From Mesostigma viride (taxonomy: Eukaryota; Streptophyta; Mesostigmatophyceae; Mesostigmatales; Mesostigmataceae), in the NCBI GenBank assembly GCA_009746045.1, contig RPFO01002268.1:1-37500 (forward strand): a stretch of DNA of 37,500 nt. The letters run 5' to 3'. A program made the position numbers and the translations under genes. The notes beneath the pieces were generated by a model. That model was not told where the DNA came from and ran no database searches. It saw only the letters and a program-made list of their open reading frames with translations. This document shows, one piece after another, positions 1 through 9,085 of the stretch (the stretch's first letter is position 1; each line of letters opens with the position of its first letter).

Positions 1-152
1 GGAGCCCGGGGGGCTTCGATCACAGTTTCTTGTTGACATAAAGGGTACCCACCCCGCTAGTACACTTGGGCTTCTCGGGGTTGGCCCTGGGCGGATGTAG
101 TCGGGCCACTGATCGCGGCGTTGCTGCTGCTGGGCTTGGCGTCAGGTCGTCG

Positions 153-255
153 TCAAGCGACCAGGAGGTGTTCACCAGCTTTCTTGCGGCTCATATTCAT
201 ATCCGGCTGCGGTTGTTCCGAGCCTAGTGATTCATCCTCACCCCAAGAGGACACT
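153..255 (-). CDS. Possible terminal exon of an unidentified gene
   Basis: On the minus strand an open frame of about 32 codons runs to a TGA at 153-155. It begins next to a possible acceptor (CCTAG) near 255 and has a hydrophilic, protein-like composition (GEDESLGSEQPQPDMNMSRK). The MITE at 264-520 would then sit in the intron just upstream. No family is recognised. The rest of 1-260 shows nothing else I can name. This is short and could be chance. Confidence 0.25.
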
Positions 256-263
256 AGGTTTTA

Positions 264-520
264 GTTAGGTTGATATATTGTGCGGAAACCTTTTGCGCCA
301 CTCGGCTTCTAATTAGAAGAACCTTAAGGTTCCGCACAATAATTACCAGCGAATAACACTCGCTGGTACACTCAAGTTGCATGCCGGCAATGAAACTTTA
401 GTGCATACCAGCGAGTGAGTGGTTATCAACTGGTAATAATATGTGCGGATTCAACCTTATCAATAATAATTAGAAGCCGATCGAGTGGCAAAGGTTTCCG
501 CACAATAAGATCAACCTAAC
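264..520. mobile_element. Foldback MITE with TA target duplications
   Basis: The two ends are near-perfect inverted repeats about 50 bp long: GTTAGGTTGAT at 264-274 mirrors ATCAACCTAAC at 510-520, and the next arms (TTGTGCGGAAACC and its complement) continue the match. Weaker inverted repeats extend inward, including AAGGTTCCGCACAAT and the CGCTGGTA arms, so most of the element could fold into one long hairpin. TA dinucleotides at 262-263 and 521-522 fit the target duplication of Tc1/mariner-type non-autonomous elements. There is no coding potential. It ends 3 bp before the target duplication of the adjacent retrotransposon. Confidence 0.75.
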
Positions 521-525
521 TACTA

Positions 526-540
526 TTATATATTATTAGC
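526..540. repeat. Left 15-bp target-site duplication of the retrotransposon
   Basis: TTATATATTATTAGC here is repeated exactly at 5811-5825. The bases outside both copies differ, so the repeat is 15 bp. It marks the 5' insertion boundary of the 541-5810 element. Confidence 0.9.
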
Positions 541-3500
541 CCAACGGCTCACCCCGTCCCCGGTTGGCGCCTCGGCGGTCCTCTCGGCTTGCGGCCCTTC
601 TTGCGGAGGTGGGCGACCCGGCTGCGGGGGGCTCGGGCGCCCCGGTCTCCCCCTCCTTGGTCTGCGAGGTCTGCCGGAGCGGGCACCGCGGGCACCACAT
701 GTTAGTTTGTGATGCTTGCAATTCCGGGTGGCACTTGCAGTGTCTTACTCCCCGGCTCTACCGGGTCCCGCCGGGCTCCTGGACGTGCCCGCGCTGTCCC
801 CCCCGGCGGGCCCCCGGGCTGCCCTCCCCGCTGGGTGCTCCGGCCCCCTGCCCCGTGTGCCCCCCTGCCGAGGCCCTCGGGGCGGGCCGTGGCCTGCCCG
901 ATGGGGCCGCCGTTGCTCGGGCCCTGGCGCCCTCGGCCCCGGGGCCCCACCCGTCGCCTGGCCCCGCCGACGGGGGCGCGGCGCTGTCGCCTGGGCTGGC
1001 CCGGCCGACCCCCGGCGGGCCTGGCGACCCCGGCGCCCGCCCCCGGCCCCTCGCTCCCCGACGCTCTGGCCTCCCTTCCCCCGGCCGCGGTTGGCCACCC
1101 AGCCGCCACCCCCGTCCTTGCCGCGTGGGACGGCGGCCCCCGGGCCCACGCGTTCACCTCGTGGCCGCCCTCGCACATTGTCGGCGTGGTGGGCCGCGCC
1201 ACCTTTTCTTGGGCGTACTGCCCTTTGTTGCTGGACGCGGTCGGGCTCCAGGCCGCCTTCCCCTCGCTCCCTAGGCCCCCGGCCTTCCTGGCCCTAGTTG
1301 CGCAGGTGCGGGCGACATTTCTTTCCGCCGCCCCCCGGTGACGGCCTCGACTCTTTGGGGGTATGTCTTGGAAGGATATCACGCCGGCTGCCGGCTGCCG
1401 TGGCATCTCCCGGCCGCCCGGCAGGAAGAGCTGCTTTCCCTGGACGAGCGGGTGGGTCAGGAGGTGGTCGAGTTCGTCACGGCGGTGGCTCGAGACGCAC
1501 AGGTCTCGGTGCGGGCGGCCTACCTCGCGGGCGGCGCCGACCTGGGCCTCATGTCCCCGCGGCAGCTTCGCCTCTTCTTGGACGCCCAGGCCCCGCCTCC
1601 CGGCCCGGTTGCCAGTGGGGGCTTTCTCATCACCTCCCTCAGCCTGGCGCAGGCCGCCATGCTGCGTGTGGAGTTCGGGGCCCCCATCGCGGTTCAGGGC
1701 GGCCAGGCCATCTTGGTGGACTCGGCCGGGCGCGCCCAGCCCCTAACCGCGGGGACGCCTGTTTCTGCCTTCCTCCACGACATCCTGGAGTTGGCAGGCA
1801 TCCCGCACGAATGGCACCCCGCGGCTGACCAACCGGTCGGCATCCTCTCGCGCGCCCAGATTGCCGCTCTCCCGGGTTGCTGGGAGGCCGGCTGGGACCC
1901 GCCCCCCCCTCATGTCCGGTCCCTTCTGGAGGGGGACGACCCCGAGTCGGGCTCCTGTGCCATCTGCCTTGAGCCCTTCCGGCCGGGGGATGGCTTGTGT
2001 CGCCTGCCCGCGTGCGGCCACACATTCCATCAAGCGTGCATCGCGCGCAGCTTGCTCCACTCCGTGCCGCGCTGCCCGTTGTGCCGGGCTGTTGTGCCGC
2101 CCCCTGGGACTGCGCTTCCTCTCGGCCCGCCCCCGGTCTCGCTGGGTCCCCTGCCGGGTCCCCACCGGGCCCCGGGGCCAGCTGCCTCCCCGACCCCTCG
2201 GCCGCCGCCCCCGGCCTCGTTGCCGGGGCCTGGGGTGGTCGCGGGCGCGCTGGCGAGTCCCCCTGGGAGGGGCGCCGGCGTTCTCGATCCCCCTCCGCTG
2301 GGGGTCTCCCCGGTGGGCACTGCCTCCTCCGTGGCCCCGGCGGGCCTGCCGGGCGCTGGTCGGGTCGTGGTGCGCGCGCCTGCCGGCCCGGCTGGGGAGA
2401 CGCCGCAGGCCCCACGTCCTGCCTTTGCTGGCGCCGCTCCCCGCCACTCAGCGCCCGCCGACGGCCTTCACCGGTGTGCCGTGCTGCTTCCCACGGGGTC
2501 CCCGTGTGCGGTGTGTTCCACAACCGTAACCTCCTCTGCCAGCACCTTCGCGCTGTGCACCCCGATCTCGGCGCGGCGGATCTGCAGGCCATGAGCTGTT
2601 ACCGGTGCCCGGAAGCTCACTGCCAGCGGGTGTACTCCATTCACGGGCGCGCTCAGCACGCGCGCGCCTGTGTTGCTCAACGGCCCCTCAACCGGCCAGC
2701 AGTCCCGGCCCCCTCCCCCCTCCCGCCTCGGCTCCCACCGGCTCCCAGCCCCCGCCGCCCGACTACTCGGCCAGTTGGCGTTGGCTTGACACGGTTCCCT
2801 GGGATGCATGCGCCATCAACCCGACGTCTACCCTGACCGACCTCCCCCACCGCGCGCGTAGCCTTTTCGCGCAATGTGCAATCGTTTCTCTCCGGCGCAT
2901 GCACGCCGCTCCGGACGACCCGCTGGGCTTTAAACTGCACATGGTGACCCCCCGCCTGCTCCTCACCCCTCTCGGGCGTGGTGTGCGCGGCCTCCAGGGT
3001 GCGGTTATTGCCCGTTGCCGACGCTTTCTGCAGGGGGACTGGGAGGGGCTGTTTGGCGTGCCGCCCCCGCGCACGGCCCGGCTGTCGGGGGAGGTCAACT
3101 TCGAGCGGGTGGCCGCCGACGTCATCCGCCTCGTCCGCGAGGGGCAGCTCAGCCGGGCCATGACCCGCTTGGAAATGGCCAAGCTGGCCCCCGCCAATGC
3201 GGCTACCCTGGCGGCCTTGGAGGCTCTTCACCCTGCGGAGCCCGGATTCCAGCTGCCCGTGCCGGACCCCCTGCCGGCCCCCCTCCGGCTGGACCGCGAC
3301 TGCTTCCTGGAGGTGATGCGTGCGGTCCCGCGGGCTTCCTCCACCGGGCCGTCGGGCTGGCGCTACGAGCACTTGGAGGTCCTGGTGGGGCATGGGGGCG
3401 AGGACATTCTCTTTGACACCCTCATTGACCTGGCGGCTGGTCGCGTTCCTCCCGCTGCGCGCGAGTGGTTAGCGGGCGCTCGCCTCCTCGCTCTGCTCAA

Positions 3501-5675
3501 GGGTGTCTTGCCCCCCCCGAGGGCAAGGTGCGCCCGATCGCCTGCGGTGAGGTGCTCCGCAAGCTCGTGGGCAAAGTGATCTGCCGCCAAAAGGCGCCCG
3601 AGCTCCGTGCCTTTTTCTGCCCGCCCCTCGCAGCGGGTGAGACCTCGGTGGCGGCCCAGCTGGGGGTGACGACTCCAGGCGGGGCGGATATCCTCATCCA
3701 TTCGGTGCAGGCCTACCTCGAGGCCCACCCCACCCACGCTGTCGTCAAGGTCGACTGCCACAACGCGTTCAACAGTCTGTCTCGCGCCAGCATGTTTGCG
3801 GCCGTCATGGAGTCCTTCGAGGACTTGTACGCTTGGACAGCCGTGTGCTACGGCCAGCCCGGCCAACTGGTTCACATCATGGAGGACGGCACTCGCGGCG
3901 GCCTGCTGTCGCGGTCGGGCACCCAGCAAGGGGACCCCCTGGGACCCCTGTACTTTGCCGCCCCCCTCCAGGGTTGCCTCCAAGCGGTCCATGCTGCCCA
4001 CCCGGCGGTCGCTATTCAGGCCTACTTGGATGATATCTACCTTCTGGGCCCTGTGCCGGACACCACCGCGGCTCTGCTGGCACTGCAGACCGCGGTGGCC
4101 GGCATCAACCTCCAGTTGACCCTGGCCAAGTGCGCGGTGTACTCGCCCCAAGGTGATTGCTCCGGCTTTCCGCCCCAGCTCTTGGGCCGGGACGAGCGCC
4201 TCCAGGGGTTGGAGGTCCTCGGCGTTCCGGTTGGCGACCCCGCGTTTGTCATCGATGCTCTGCGGGCCGCCCTCGAGGCACGCACTGAGGTACTGCCCTT
4301 GATTGCGCGCCTTCATGATTCGCAGACCAAGGGTCTGCTTCTGTGGTTTTGCGCTCACCCTCGCGTCGTTCACTGGCTCCGGGGCGCTCTTCCGGCTCAG
4401 GTCCGGCTGGCCGCCGAGGGCCACGACGAACGCATCCAGTCGGCCTTGGCGCAGCTGGTCCCGGGCCCCGACCTCCCGCCACATGCTATTCGCATTGCCT
4501 CCCTGCCTGCACGGATGGGTGGCTGCGGTCTGACTCGTGCCGCCCGGCTGGCCCCAGCAGCATTTTTGGGCTCCGTCGCTCAGTCGTGGGCGGAAAGCTG
4601 CCGGCTCCTGCCCCTTTTGGCAACAGCAGCGCCTGACCTCCTGGACCCCAGCAGCCCTTTGCCCTTCGTCACCGCCATCCAGGAGGCCTATGCTGAGATC
4701 CAGCAGGCCTGTTCTCCCGTCCGTGCCGCTCAGGCGGTACAGCGCCACCTCCCTCGCGGCACTCCCTCGGTCGCCTCCGTTCAATCTCCCGCCGCATTCC
4801 CTGCTCGCGTCATCGATAAACACCAGAAAACCTACGCGGGTATTCTGCACACGGCTGATTGGATTGCTCTTTTCGCGGACCTCAACGCCCAGGGACGTGC
4901 GTGGCTGTTCTCGCTTTCCTTGCGGAGTGTGGGCTCGGCGTACCTTCGTGCTCTTCCCATGGCCCCCCCATTCGCCTTGGCTCCCAGCCACTACTCGGTG
5001 GCGCTCCGGCACCAGCTATTTGCCCCGCAGCCTCTTGTTCCGGCCGGGCGGCCTTGTGGTAGCTGTGGGCAGCCGCTGGATCCCACGGGGACTCACTACC
5101 TTGCCTGCATGGGGGGCCAACAGAATCAGAATTGGTATTTGTATTTGCACACTGTCCTCCTGACGGTGGTGCTCGCCATGATTCGGTCGGTTTTCCCCCA
5201 CGCGAACATCCGGTCCGAGGATGCGGATGGCGCTGCCTTCTATTCCCCCAACCACCGGCCTGACATCGTGGTGCTGGACTTTGAGGGGGGTGGCCGGCAT
5301 CTGCTTATTGACGTTTCGGTGGCGCGGCCCTTGGCTCTTAGCCACGTGGCTGGGGCCTCCCTCACGGCAGGTTACACGGCGGACCGGGCGGAGCGGGCCA
5401 AGCTCCTGGCCTACGGCGACGTCGGGCACCATCGTGTGGTGCCCTTTGTCCTGGAGGAGTTTGGGGCCATGGGGCCCCTGACCTCCGCCTTCTTCAAGGA
5501 GTGTTGCCGGCTCCGGGAGGACCGGCTGGACCTGGAGGGCCAGCGGGCCCCATGGTCGGCGCGGACCTGGACGTCATATTGGCGTCAGCGCTTGTCGGTG
5601 GCGCTGACTCGGGCCATGGCTGACATCATGCTCCGCCGTACGCGGGCTGATTTTGCGGTGCAGCAGGGCTATTAG
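540..5675 (+). CDS. Retrotransposon polyprotein: PHD, RING-H2, C2H2, reverse transcriptase, CCHC, endonuclease
   Basis: One product of about 1,710 codons in several local frames. Frame-0 PHD finger (663-800), a proline-rich linker, then a spacer and the RING-H2 finger (1338-2100), two C2H2-like fingers (about 2514-2680), the RT N-terminal region (2760-3510), RT core to endonuclease (3520-5675, stop TAG). Frame changes fall near C7 798-804, C6 860-865, C6 1331-1336, GGGG/CCCC near 2490, C6 2715-2720 and C8 3511-3518, and each is repaired by adding one base. RT and endonuclease support target-primed integration by family knowledge. PHD and RING fingers normally bind histone tails and recruit ubiquitin-conjugating enzymes; a role in chromatin targeting or turnover here is inference. 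No start codon is visible. The segment 1340-1850 has no recognised fold. Confidence 0.85.
663..800 (+). other. PHD finger domain
   Basis: Residues run CEVC, then HHMLVCDACNSGWHLQC, then WTCPRC. This gives the C4-H-C3 zinc ligand order of a PHD finger, with the conserved tryptophan two residues before the penultimate cysteine. The only in-frame ATG lies inside the finger, so translation must start further upstream or outside the preserved element. Confidence 0.85.
1956..2090 (+). other. RING-H2 finger domain
   Basis: The ligands read CAIC, a loop, then CGHTFHQAC, ten residues, then CPLC. The spacing C-x2-C, C-x-H-x2-H-x2-C, C-x2-C is textbook RING-H2, the class usually found in E3 ubiquitin ligases. 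A proline-rich linker follows (2100-2450). Confidence 0.88.
2480..2690 (+). other. Tandem C2H2-type zinc fingers
   Basis: In frame 2 the segment VCGVFHNRNLLCQHLRAVH has the F-x5-L-x2-H-x4-H half of a C2H2 finger; its first cysteine lies across the frame change near 2490. A second finger-like unit, CPEAHC followed by HGRAQHARAC, comes next. RLE-type LINEs commonly carry such fingers ahead of the RT for target DNA binding. Confidence 0.65.
3300..4150 (+). other. Reverse transcriptase catalytic core
   Basis: Motif A is VVKVDCHNAFNSL with the aspartate codon at 3753-3755. Motif B is GTQQGDPLGP at 3918-3947. Motif C is AYLDDIYLLG with the two aspartates at 4029-4034. All three catalytic aspartates are present. 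A conserved thumb-region signature MGGCGLTRAARLAP follows near 4515. Confidence 0.95.
5055..5420 (+). other. CCHC knuckle and restriction-like endonuclease
   Basis: CGSCGQPLDPTGTHYLAC gives C-x2-C-x9-H-x3-C. Then RPDIVVLDF and HLLIDVSVARP supply the PD...D core of a PD-(D/E)XK nuclease, followed by ERAKLLAYGD with the downstream lysine. Order and spacing match the C-terminus of R2-like elements, where this nuclease nicks the target for priming. Confidence 0.85.
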
Positions 5676-5788
5676 GTTCCTCCCGTTAGGCGTTTCCATT
5701 GGTCTTATCGTAGTATAGAGCTTTGACATGGCTCTGTATATAGGTTTCTAGCTGGGCGTTTGTTTTGGTTTGAGTGATTTCACTCTGC

Positions 5789-5793
5789 TGTAA
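5789..5793 (+). terminator. TGTAA polyadenylation signal of the retrotransposon
   Basis: TGTAA, the usual poly(A) signal of volvocine and related green algae, stands 17 bp before the 3' end of the element in a 135-bp 3'UTR. The position agrees with an RNA that ends, and is reverse transcribed, from a point just past the signal. Confidence 0.55.
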
Positions 5794-5810
5794 GTAATTA
5801 TATTTTTAAT

Positions 5811-5825
5811 TTATATATTATTAGC
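5811..5825. repeat. Right 15-bp target-site duplication of the retrotransposon
   Basis: Exact copy of 526-540. It lies 9 bp beyond the stop codon of the minus-strand exon at 5835-5957, so the retrotransposon landed in that gene's 3'UTR. Confidence 0.9.
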
Positions 5826-5834
5826 TAATATAAT

Positions 5835-5957
5835 CTAGAACCCCCTAACTGCTCTACTCAGCAAAGCGCCCCTTCCGCTTGGGGGAGGGCCGGGCTTTGC
5901 CACAGGGGCTGGCGTGTGGGCCGGGACAATCTTCTTCCACCTCTTCTTGAACACATT
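5835..5957 (-). CDS. Terminal exon of an unidentified basic protein
   Basis: Acceptor AATATGCAG on the minus strand at 5958, then 40 codons in phase 0 to a TAG at 5835-5837. The peptide starts NVFKKRWKKIVPAH and continues with a proline-rich tail. The basic cluster could be a nuclear localisation signal. Upstream exons are not clear: 5958-6100 is open on the minus strand for 70 codons but with no convincing donor. No family recognised. Confidence 0.45.
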   Translation of the reverse strand, partial: NVFKKRWKKIVPAHTPAPVAKPGPPPSGRGALLSRAVRGF

Positions 5958-6261
5958 CTGCATATTATTAGCACTCCAAGCAAGACTGAGAGGGAGTGAA
6001 TGCGGTGTTCAAACGGAGCTGGGACCACGAGGTCGGCCAGCAACTGCTGTGTATATAGTTCATGGCAGGTAACTTTGCCCATCTTTCGCTCTCGTCATAC
6101 CGGTGGCATTATTATTAATTGTGGTCGAATACGTAATGATTCAGGCGCGCAAGCGGTTTGCTCGCATTGTGGGTTAGGGAACCAGGGGTGAAGGTCGCCC
6201 GAACCATTTCTGGCATGGCGGAGCGGACACGGAGATTCGGCTACTAAGCGGAAATCATCTA

Positions 6262-6615
6262 TCACTAGGAACTCAGATTCTGAGAATTTTCTCAAAACCC
6301 TCAATTTTCTCACCTTTTGTGAGAATTTTTTGAGAAAATTGAGAAAAATCTCAATTTTTTTCCGCAAACGCTAGGCAAAAAATCTCACCAGGGTGAGATT
6401 TTGGTGAGAAAAAGGGGGTTTTGGTGAGATTGGGGTGAGAAAAAACCCTAAAGTGAGAAAAAAGGTGAGAATGGGTGAGAAAAAGTGAGAAAATTGAGAA
6501 AATTGAGAAAATTGAGAAGTTTCTCACCAACACGAGAAAAATCACTAACACGAGAAAAATCACAAGTCAACGTGGTGAGAAATTTCTCACCAAGAGTGTA
6601 ACACGAGAAAAATCA
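6262..6615 (+). repeat. TGAGAAA-rich repeat element, plus orientation
   Basis: About 350 bp built almost entirely from GTGAGAAA, TTGAGAAAA and TCTCACC words. Its left edge carries ATCACTAGGAACTC (about 6262-6275), which is the exact reverse complement of the right edge of the 10335-10677 repeat. This shared end marks both as copies of one repeat family. There is no coding frame. The flanks 5958-6260 and 6616-6770 show nothing I can name apart from the 3'UTR of the next gene. Confidence 0.6.
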
Positions 6616-6770
6616 TGAGCTTTATTTCATTAAGTCCTTAACGTGAAAAAAAACTCAACACCACTTTGATATGCATTATAGGGTGCACAAAGGTGCAATT
6701 AATATAGGGTTGTCATACAATATAAAACAGCACATCATTCCATAAACAATGCTGTCATGCCCAAATTAAA

Positions 6771-7713
6771 TCAATAGTCATCTTCTTCAGAACTGCTGTC
6801 CGAGGGGTTGCTTGCATCAACATCATCTTCTGATGACATAGTGTCATCCCCACTAGTGTCGCAATAGTTCACAGCTTTACGCTGCCTTCCACTGGCCCTC
6901 TTTGCCATAGGGACCTCCTCAATTACAACGGTGGGCTGGCTAGGTCCAGCATCTGTGGGAGCACCACGCTTGCGGCTGCGCCCTCGAGCAGGTGCCTTGC
7001 CAGCGCGGCGCACCACGTCGCCATCACCTAGGTCTGCCGCTGCCACCTTCTTCTTCTTGGACCCCTTCTTCTTGCCTTTCTTCTTGCCACTAGGCGGTGG
7101 CGGTGGCATCGGCTCACCCTCCTCAATCACTTCAAACTGCGGCATGGTGGGGAAATCTGCTGCCACGCTGTGATACACATGGTTACTGAGGGCAGATTGC
7201 GCCTGATGTGCCATGCTCCATGGCAGTTTGGCAGGGATTACCACCATTTCGGGAGCATAGCATTCATCGACGACATACCCAACTGAGCTCACTGCACCTG
7301 GCAACACAAGGCACGACGACCTGGGGGCCTGTGCGCTGCTGATGACCACCAACCTCTCGTGGGGCAGGTGAGCGACATGAAGGCGATCAAAAAGCTCCAC
7401 CTTCAACAACAGCTGCCATTCCCAGCCCCCTCGTGGGTACTCTAACCTGGCCTTCAGAATGTGTGTAATGAAACCAAAGTCTACACCGCCCGGGCCATGC
7501 ACCGCAACTCCCGCATTCTTGTGCCGCTTTCCCTGGGATTGGTCCGCAGCCTCCGTGCGGTAGTTGAACCCGTGTATCCTGACTTTGTGGAAAGAATCCG
7601 CGTAGCGCTTCACGCCCCCACACGCCGCTACAATGCCTTGCGGCACAAGCGGCGTCAGGTTTAATGATGCCCATGCAAGCACGTTGAACGTTGTGTCAGC
7701 ACAGCGATCTCGC
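6771..7713 (-). CDS. Large C-terminal exon of an unidentified, probably nuclear protein
   Basis: Acceptor GAATGCAG, exon starting at 7713, stop at 6771-6773, about 313 codons. The first 150 residues form a globular region including KNAGVAVHG, DFGFITHILKARLEYP and LLLKVELFDRLHV. This vaguely resembles the C-terminal domain (DUF4216-like) found in plant CACTA-type transposase genes; that resemblance is by eye only. Then come PPPPPSGKKKGKKKGSKKKK, a bipartite-like nuclear signal, further RSRKR and RQRK basic clusters, and an acidic serine-rich tail ending SSSEEDDY. It joins in frame to the small exon at 8000-8072 across a 286-bp intron (7714-7999). Confidence 0.6.
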
Positions 7714-7756
7714 CTGCATTCAAACAAACGCACACCGATAACCCAGCAAAGAGTAT
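7689..7756. repeat. 68-bp direct repeat, copy 1 (exon edge and intron end)
   Basis: CGTTGTGTCAGCACAGCGAT through GAGTAT, matching 8079-8146 with about six mismatches. On the minus strand it contains the acceptor and first codons of the 6771-7713 exon, so the second copy duplicates an intron-exon junction. Confidence 0.8.
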
Positions 7757-7999
7757 TATTATTGCAAGTATTGGTTATTAAAAAAAATAGAACAGATACA
7801 ACACAGGACGCTTTTACTGGCGGCAAGATCATGGCACCCGGATGGGTAAAACCAAACAAACTAGATATTAATTACTAGGGCTGGCTTTGTGACAGTAAAA
7901 CATGATTGCATGGCTAATCCCAAGGCGCCTTTCAATAGGACTGAATTAAAAAAACCAAAGCAGACGGCGTAAGTAGCATTTGCAAAAAACAAGGCTCAC

Positions 8000-8072
8000 C
8001 AGTAGGCCTCGTCGCCATTCGCAGGGTCGCTGTAATCAGCCTTGGGAAGGGCATCTTCTACCAGCAAATCCC
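8000..8072 (-). CDS. Small upstream exon joined to 6771-7713
   Basis: Reads DLLVEDALPKADYSDPANGD and ends at the donor CTG|GTGAGC (GT at 7999-7998). The exon leaves two bases and the next exon supplies the third, giving TGG (Trp) and an open frame into DRCADTTFN. The matching split phase supports the join. The upper boundary is uncertain; a GGCAAG acceptor near 8073 is the best candidate because a TGA lies just upstream in frame. Confidence 0.45.
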
Positions 8073-8078
8073 TTGCCG

Positions 8079-8146
8079 CGTTGTGTCAGCACAGCGATCC
8101 CCCCTGCATCCAAACAAAGGCACACCGATAACCAAGCAAAGAGTAT
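8079..8146. repeat. 68-bp direct repeat, copy 2
   Basis: Second copy of 7689-7756, 390 bp away. On the minus strand it keeps the acceptor-like GGATGCAG, but the frame that continues into the next exon meets a stop. Confidence 0.8.
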
Positions 8147-8148
8147 GC

Positions 8149-8356
8149 AAATGTGTAGCCTTGTTCATTGAAATTATGGCTGGCTTACGCAAAGAGCGAC
8201 TGTAAGATGACCTATACAGTGGGGCCGGAAACAGCTTGCTTGATCAGGGCGTGTTTTTCGAGCTTCACTGGCCGGGAGTGTCTAGTGGTGAGAACCATTG
8301 CTGCGATCGCTTTCCCACCATTTACGAGGAAATACCCGCAAATGAAAAACCACTGA
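8149..8356 (+). pseudogene. Inverted partial copy of the 8898-9085 exon
   Basis: Reads PCSLKLWLAYAKSDCKMTYT then VGPETACLI in the plus direction. The first 85 bp match the reverse complement of 8999-9092 at roughly 85-90 percent by eye, with similar GTGTAG acceptor-like bases in front. After ACLI the two copies diverge and this one ends at TGA 8354-8356. It may be an exon captured in an inverted duplication. Confidence 0.4.
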
Positions 8357-8475
8357 AACGGTCTAGCTAGTCAGTCATTACATTAGCCACATGCCATCAT
8401 GCATGTTTCCAAACGTCCAGGAACTGCACACGGTGCAAATGCCATTTGCAGTGCAAAAATCCAGAGGACACGACC

Positions 8476-8769
8476 TCATTGCTTCATATTTGTATGCAGA
8501 AGACTAAAAAAGTAACATGCATTAATGGCCCGCATGCATAAAGGGCCTGAATTCTGATGCGGGCCCAACGGCAGCACCGCCAAAGCAGATAAGGGCCCGC
8601 AGTCTGATGCGGGCCCCACGGCACCACCGCCATAGCAGAGCTCGAAGGTCGTGGTGCGCGTGAAACGTACGTATGCCCTTTGTCGGTAGGTGCCGTTGGG
8701 GTCAAATTGGGTGCCGCCAAAATCGGGCCGACGCGTCAATAGACTGAGGCCGTCGATGAGAGCCATCAT
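8476..8769 (-). CDS. Possible hypothetical ORF (97 codons)
   Basis: An ATG-started minus-strand frame. The first 55 residues, including DFGGTQFDPNGTYRQRAYV and TTTFELCYGGG, look like protein; the rest overlaps two diverged copies of a GGGCCCGCATCAG repeat and is less convincing. It lies between the inverted exon copies at 8149 and 9085 and may belong to the same gene. Confidence 0.3.
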   Translation of the reverse strand: MMALIDGLSLLTRRPDFGGTQFDPNGTYRQRAYVRFTRTTTFELCYGGGAVGPASDCGPLSALAVLPLGPHQNSGPLCMRAINACYFFSLLHTNMKQ

Positions 8770-8897
8770 GCGGCTTGGGGAACTTCAGCTAAGTTAACTT
8801 AACGCAAACCACTGGTCGCCCGCGTCGGGAACCGGCCCAACGGCTCTCCCGCAACAGAAAATTACGCGGCATACTGCATAAGTCGTCGGATTGTTAC

Positions 8898-9085
8898 ATT
8901 TCGACGGTCAAGATTTCATGATGAGGTTTGCGTTCAATTTGCCGCAGTTTGCCGCCCAGAGAAAGTAGTTGTTGGACTCGTTGCCCACGATGAAACACAA
9001 TCAAGCAAGCCGTTTCCGGCCCCACCGTGTAGGTCATGTAGTCGCTCTTCACGTCAGCCAGCCGTAATTTCAATGCACAAGGCTA
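8898..9085 (-). CDS. Possible exon of an unidentified protein
   Basis: After GTGTAG the minus strand reads PCALKLRLADVKSDYMTYTV, GPETACLIVF, then, with a one-base shift near the TTTC at about 9010, VGNESNNYFLWAANCGKLN. Both halves look like real protein. It may continue to the minus-strand frame at 8476-8769 (MMALIDGLSLLTRRPDFGG and onward), which has an internal duplication of GGGCCCGCATCAGA. No family recognised. Confidence 0.35.

Larger units (their letters stand above)
541..5810 (+). mobile_element. Non-LTR retrotransposon, RLE type, with PHD and RING fingers
   Basis: A 5,270-bp insertion between two perfect 15-bp direct repeats, in AT-rich DNA beside a gene end. It has no terminal repeats. 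It encodes a reverse transcriptase with GTQQGDPLGP and YLDD motifs, followed by a CCHC knuckle and a restriction-like endonuclease, the arrangement of R2/NeSL/HERO/Dualen-type LINEs. The open frame runs straight from the first base of the element with no ATG before the PHD finger, so the copy is probably 5'-truncated by incomplete reverse transcription. The 3' end lies 17 bp after TGTAA and has no poly(A) tail. A perfect target duplication and an uninterrupted frame (after correcting C-runs) suggest a young copy. Confidence 0.92.

Noticed and set aside
1340-1850. OTU-like cysteine protease domain between PHD and RING, as in some algal LINEs
   Set aside because: A faint GG-x-L...A...I-x-V pattern is present, but I cannot find a convincing catalytic cysteine and histidine.
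3511-3518. Programmed ribosomal frameshift in the retrotransposon at the C8 run
   Set aside because: The same one-base shortage occurs at many unrelated C/G runs across the window, which points to sequencing error.
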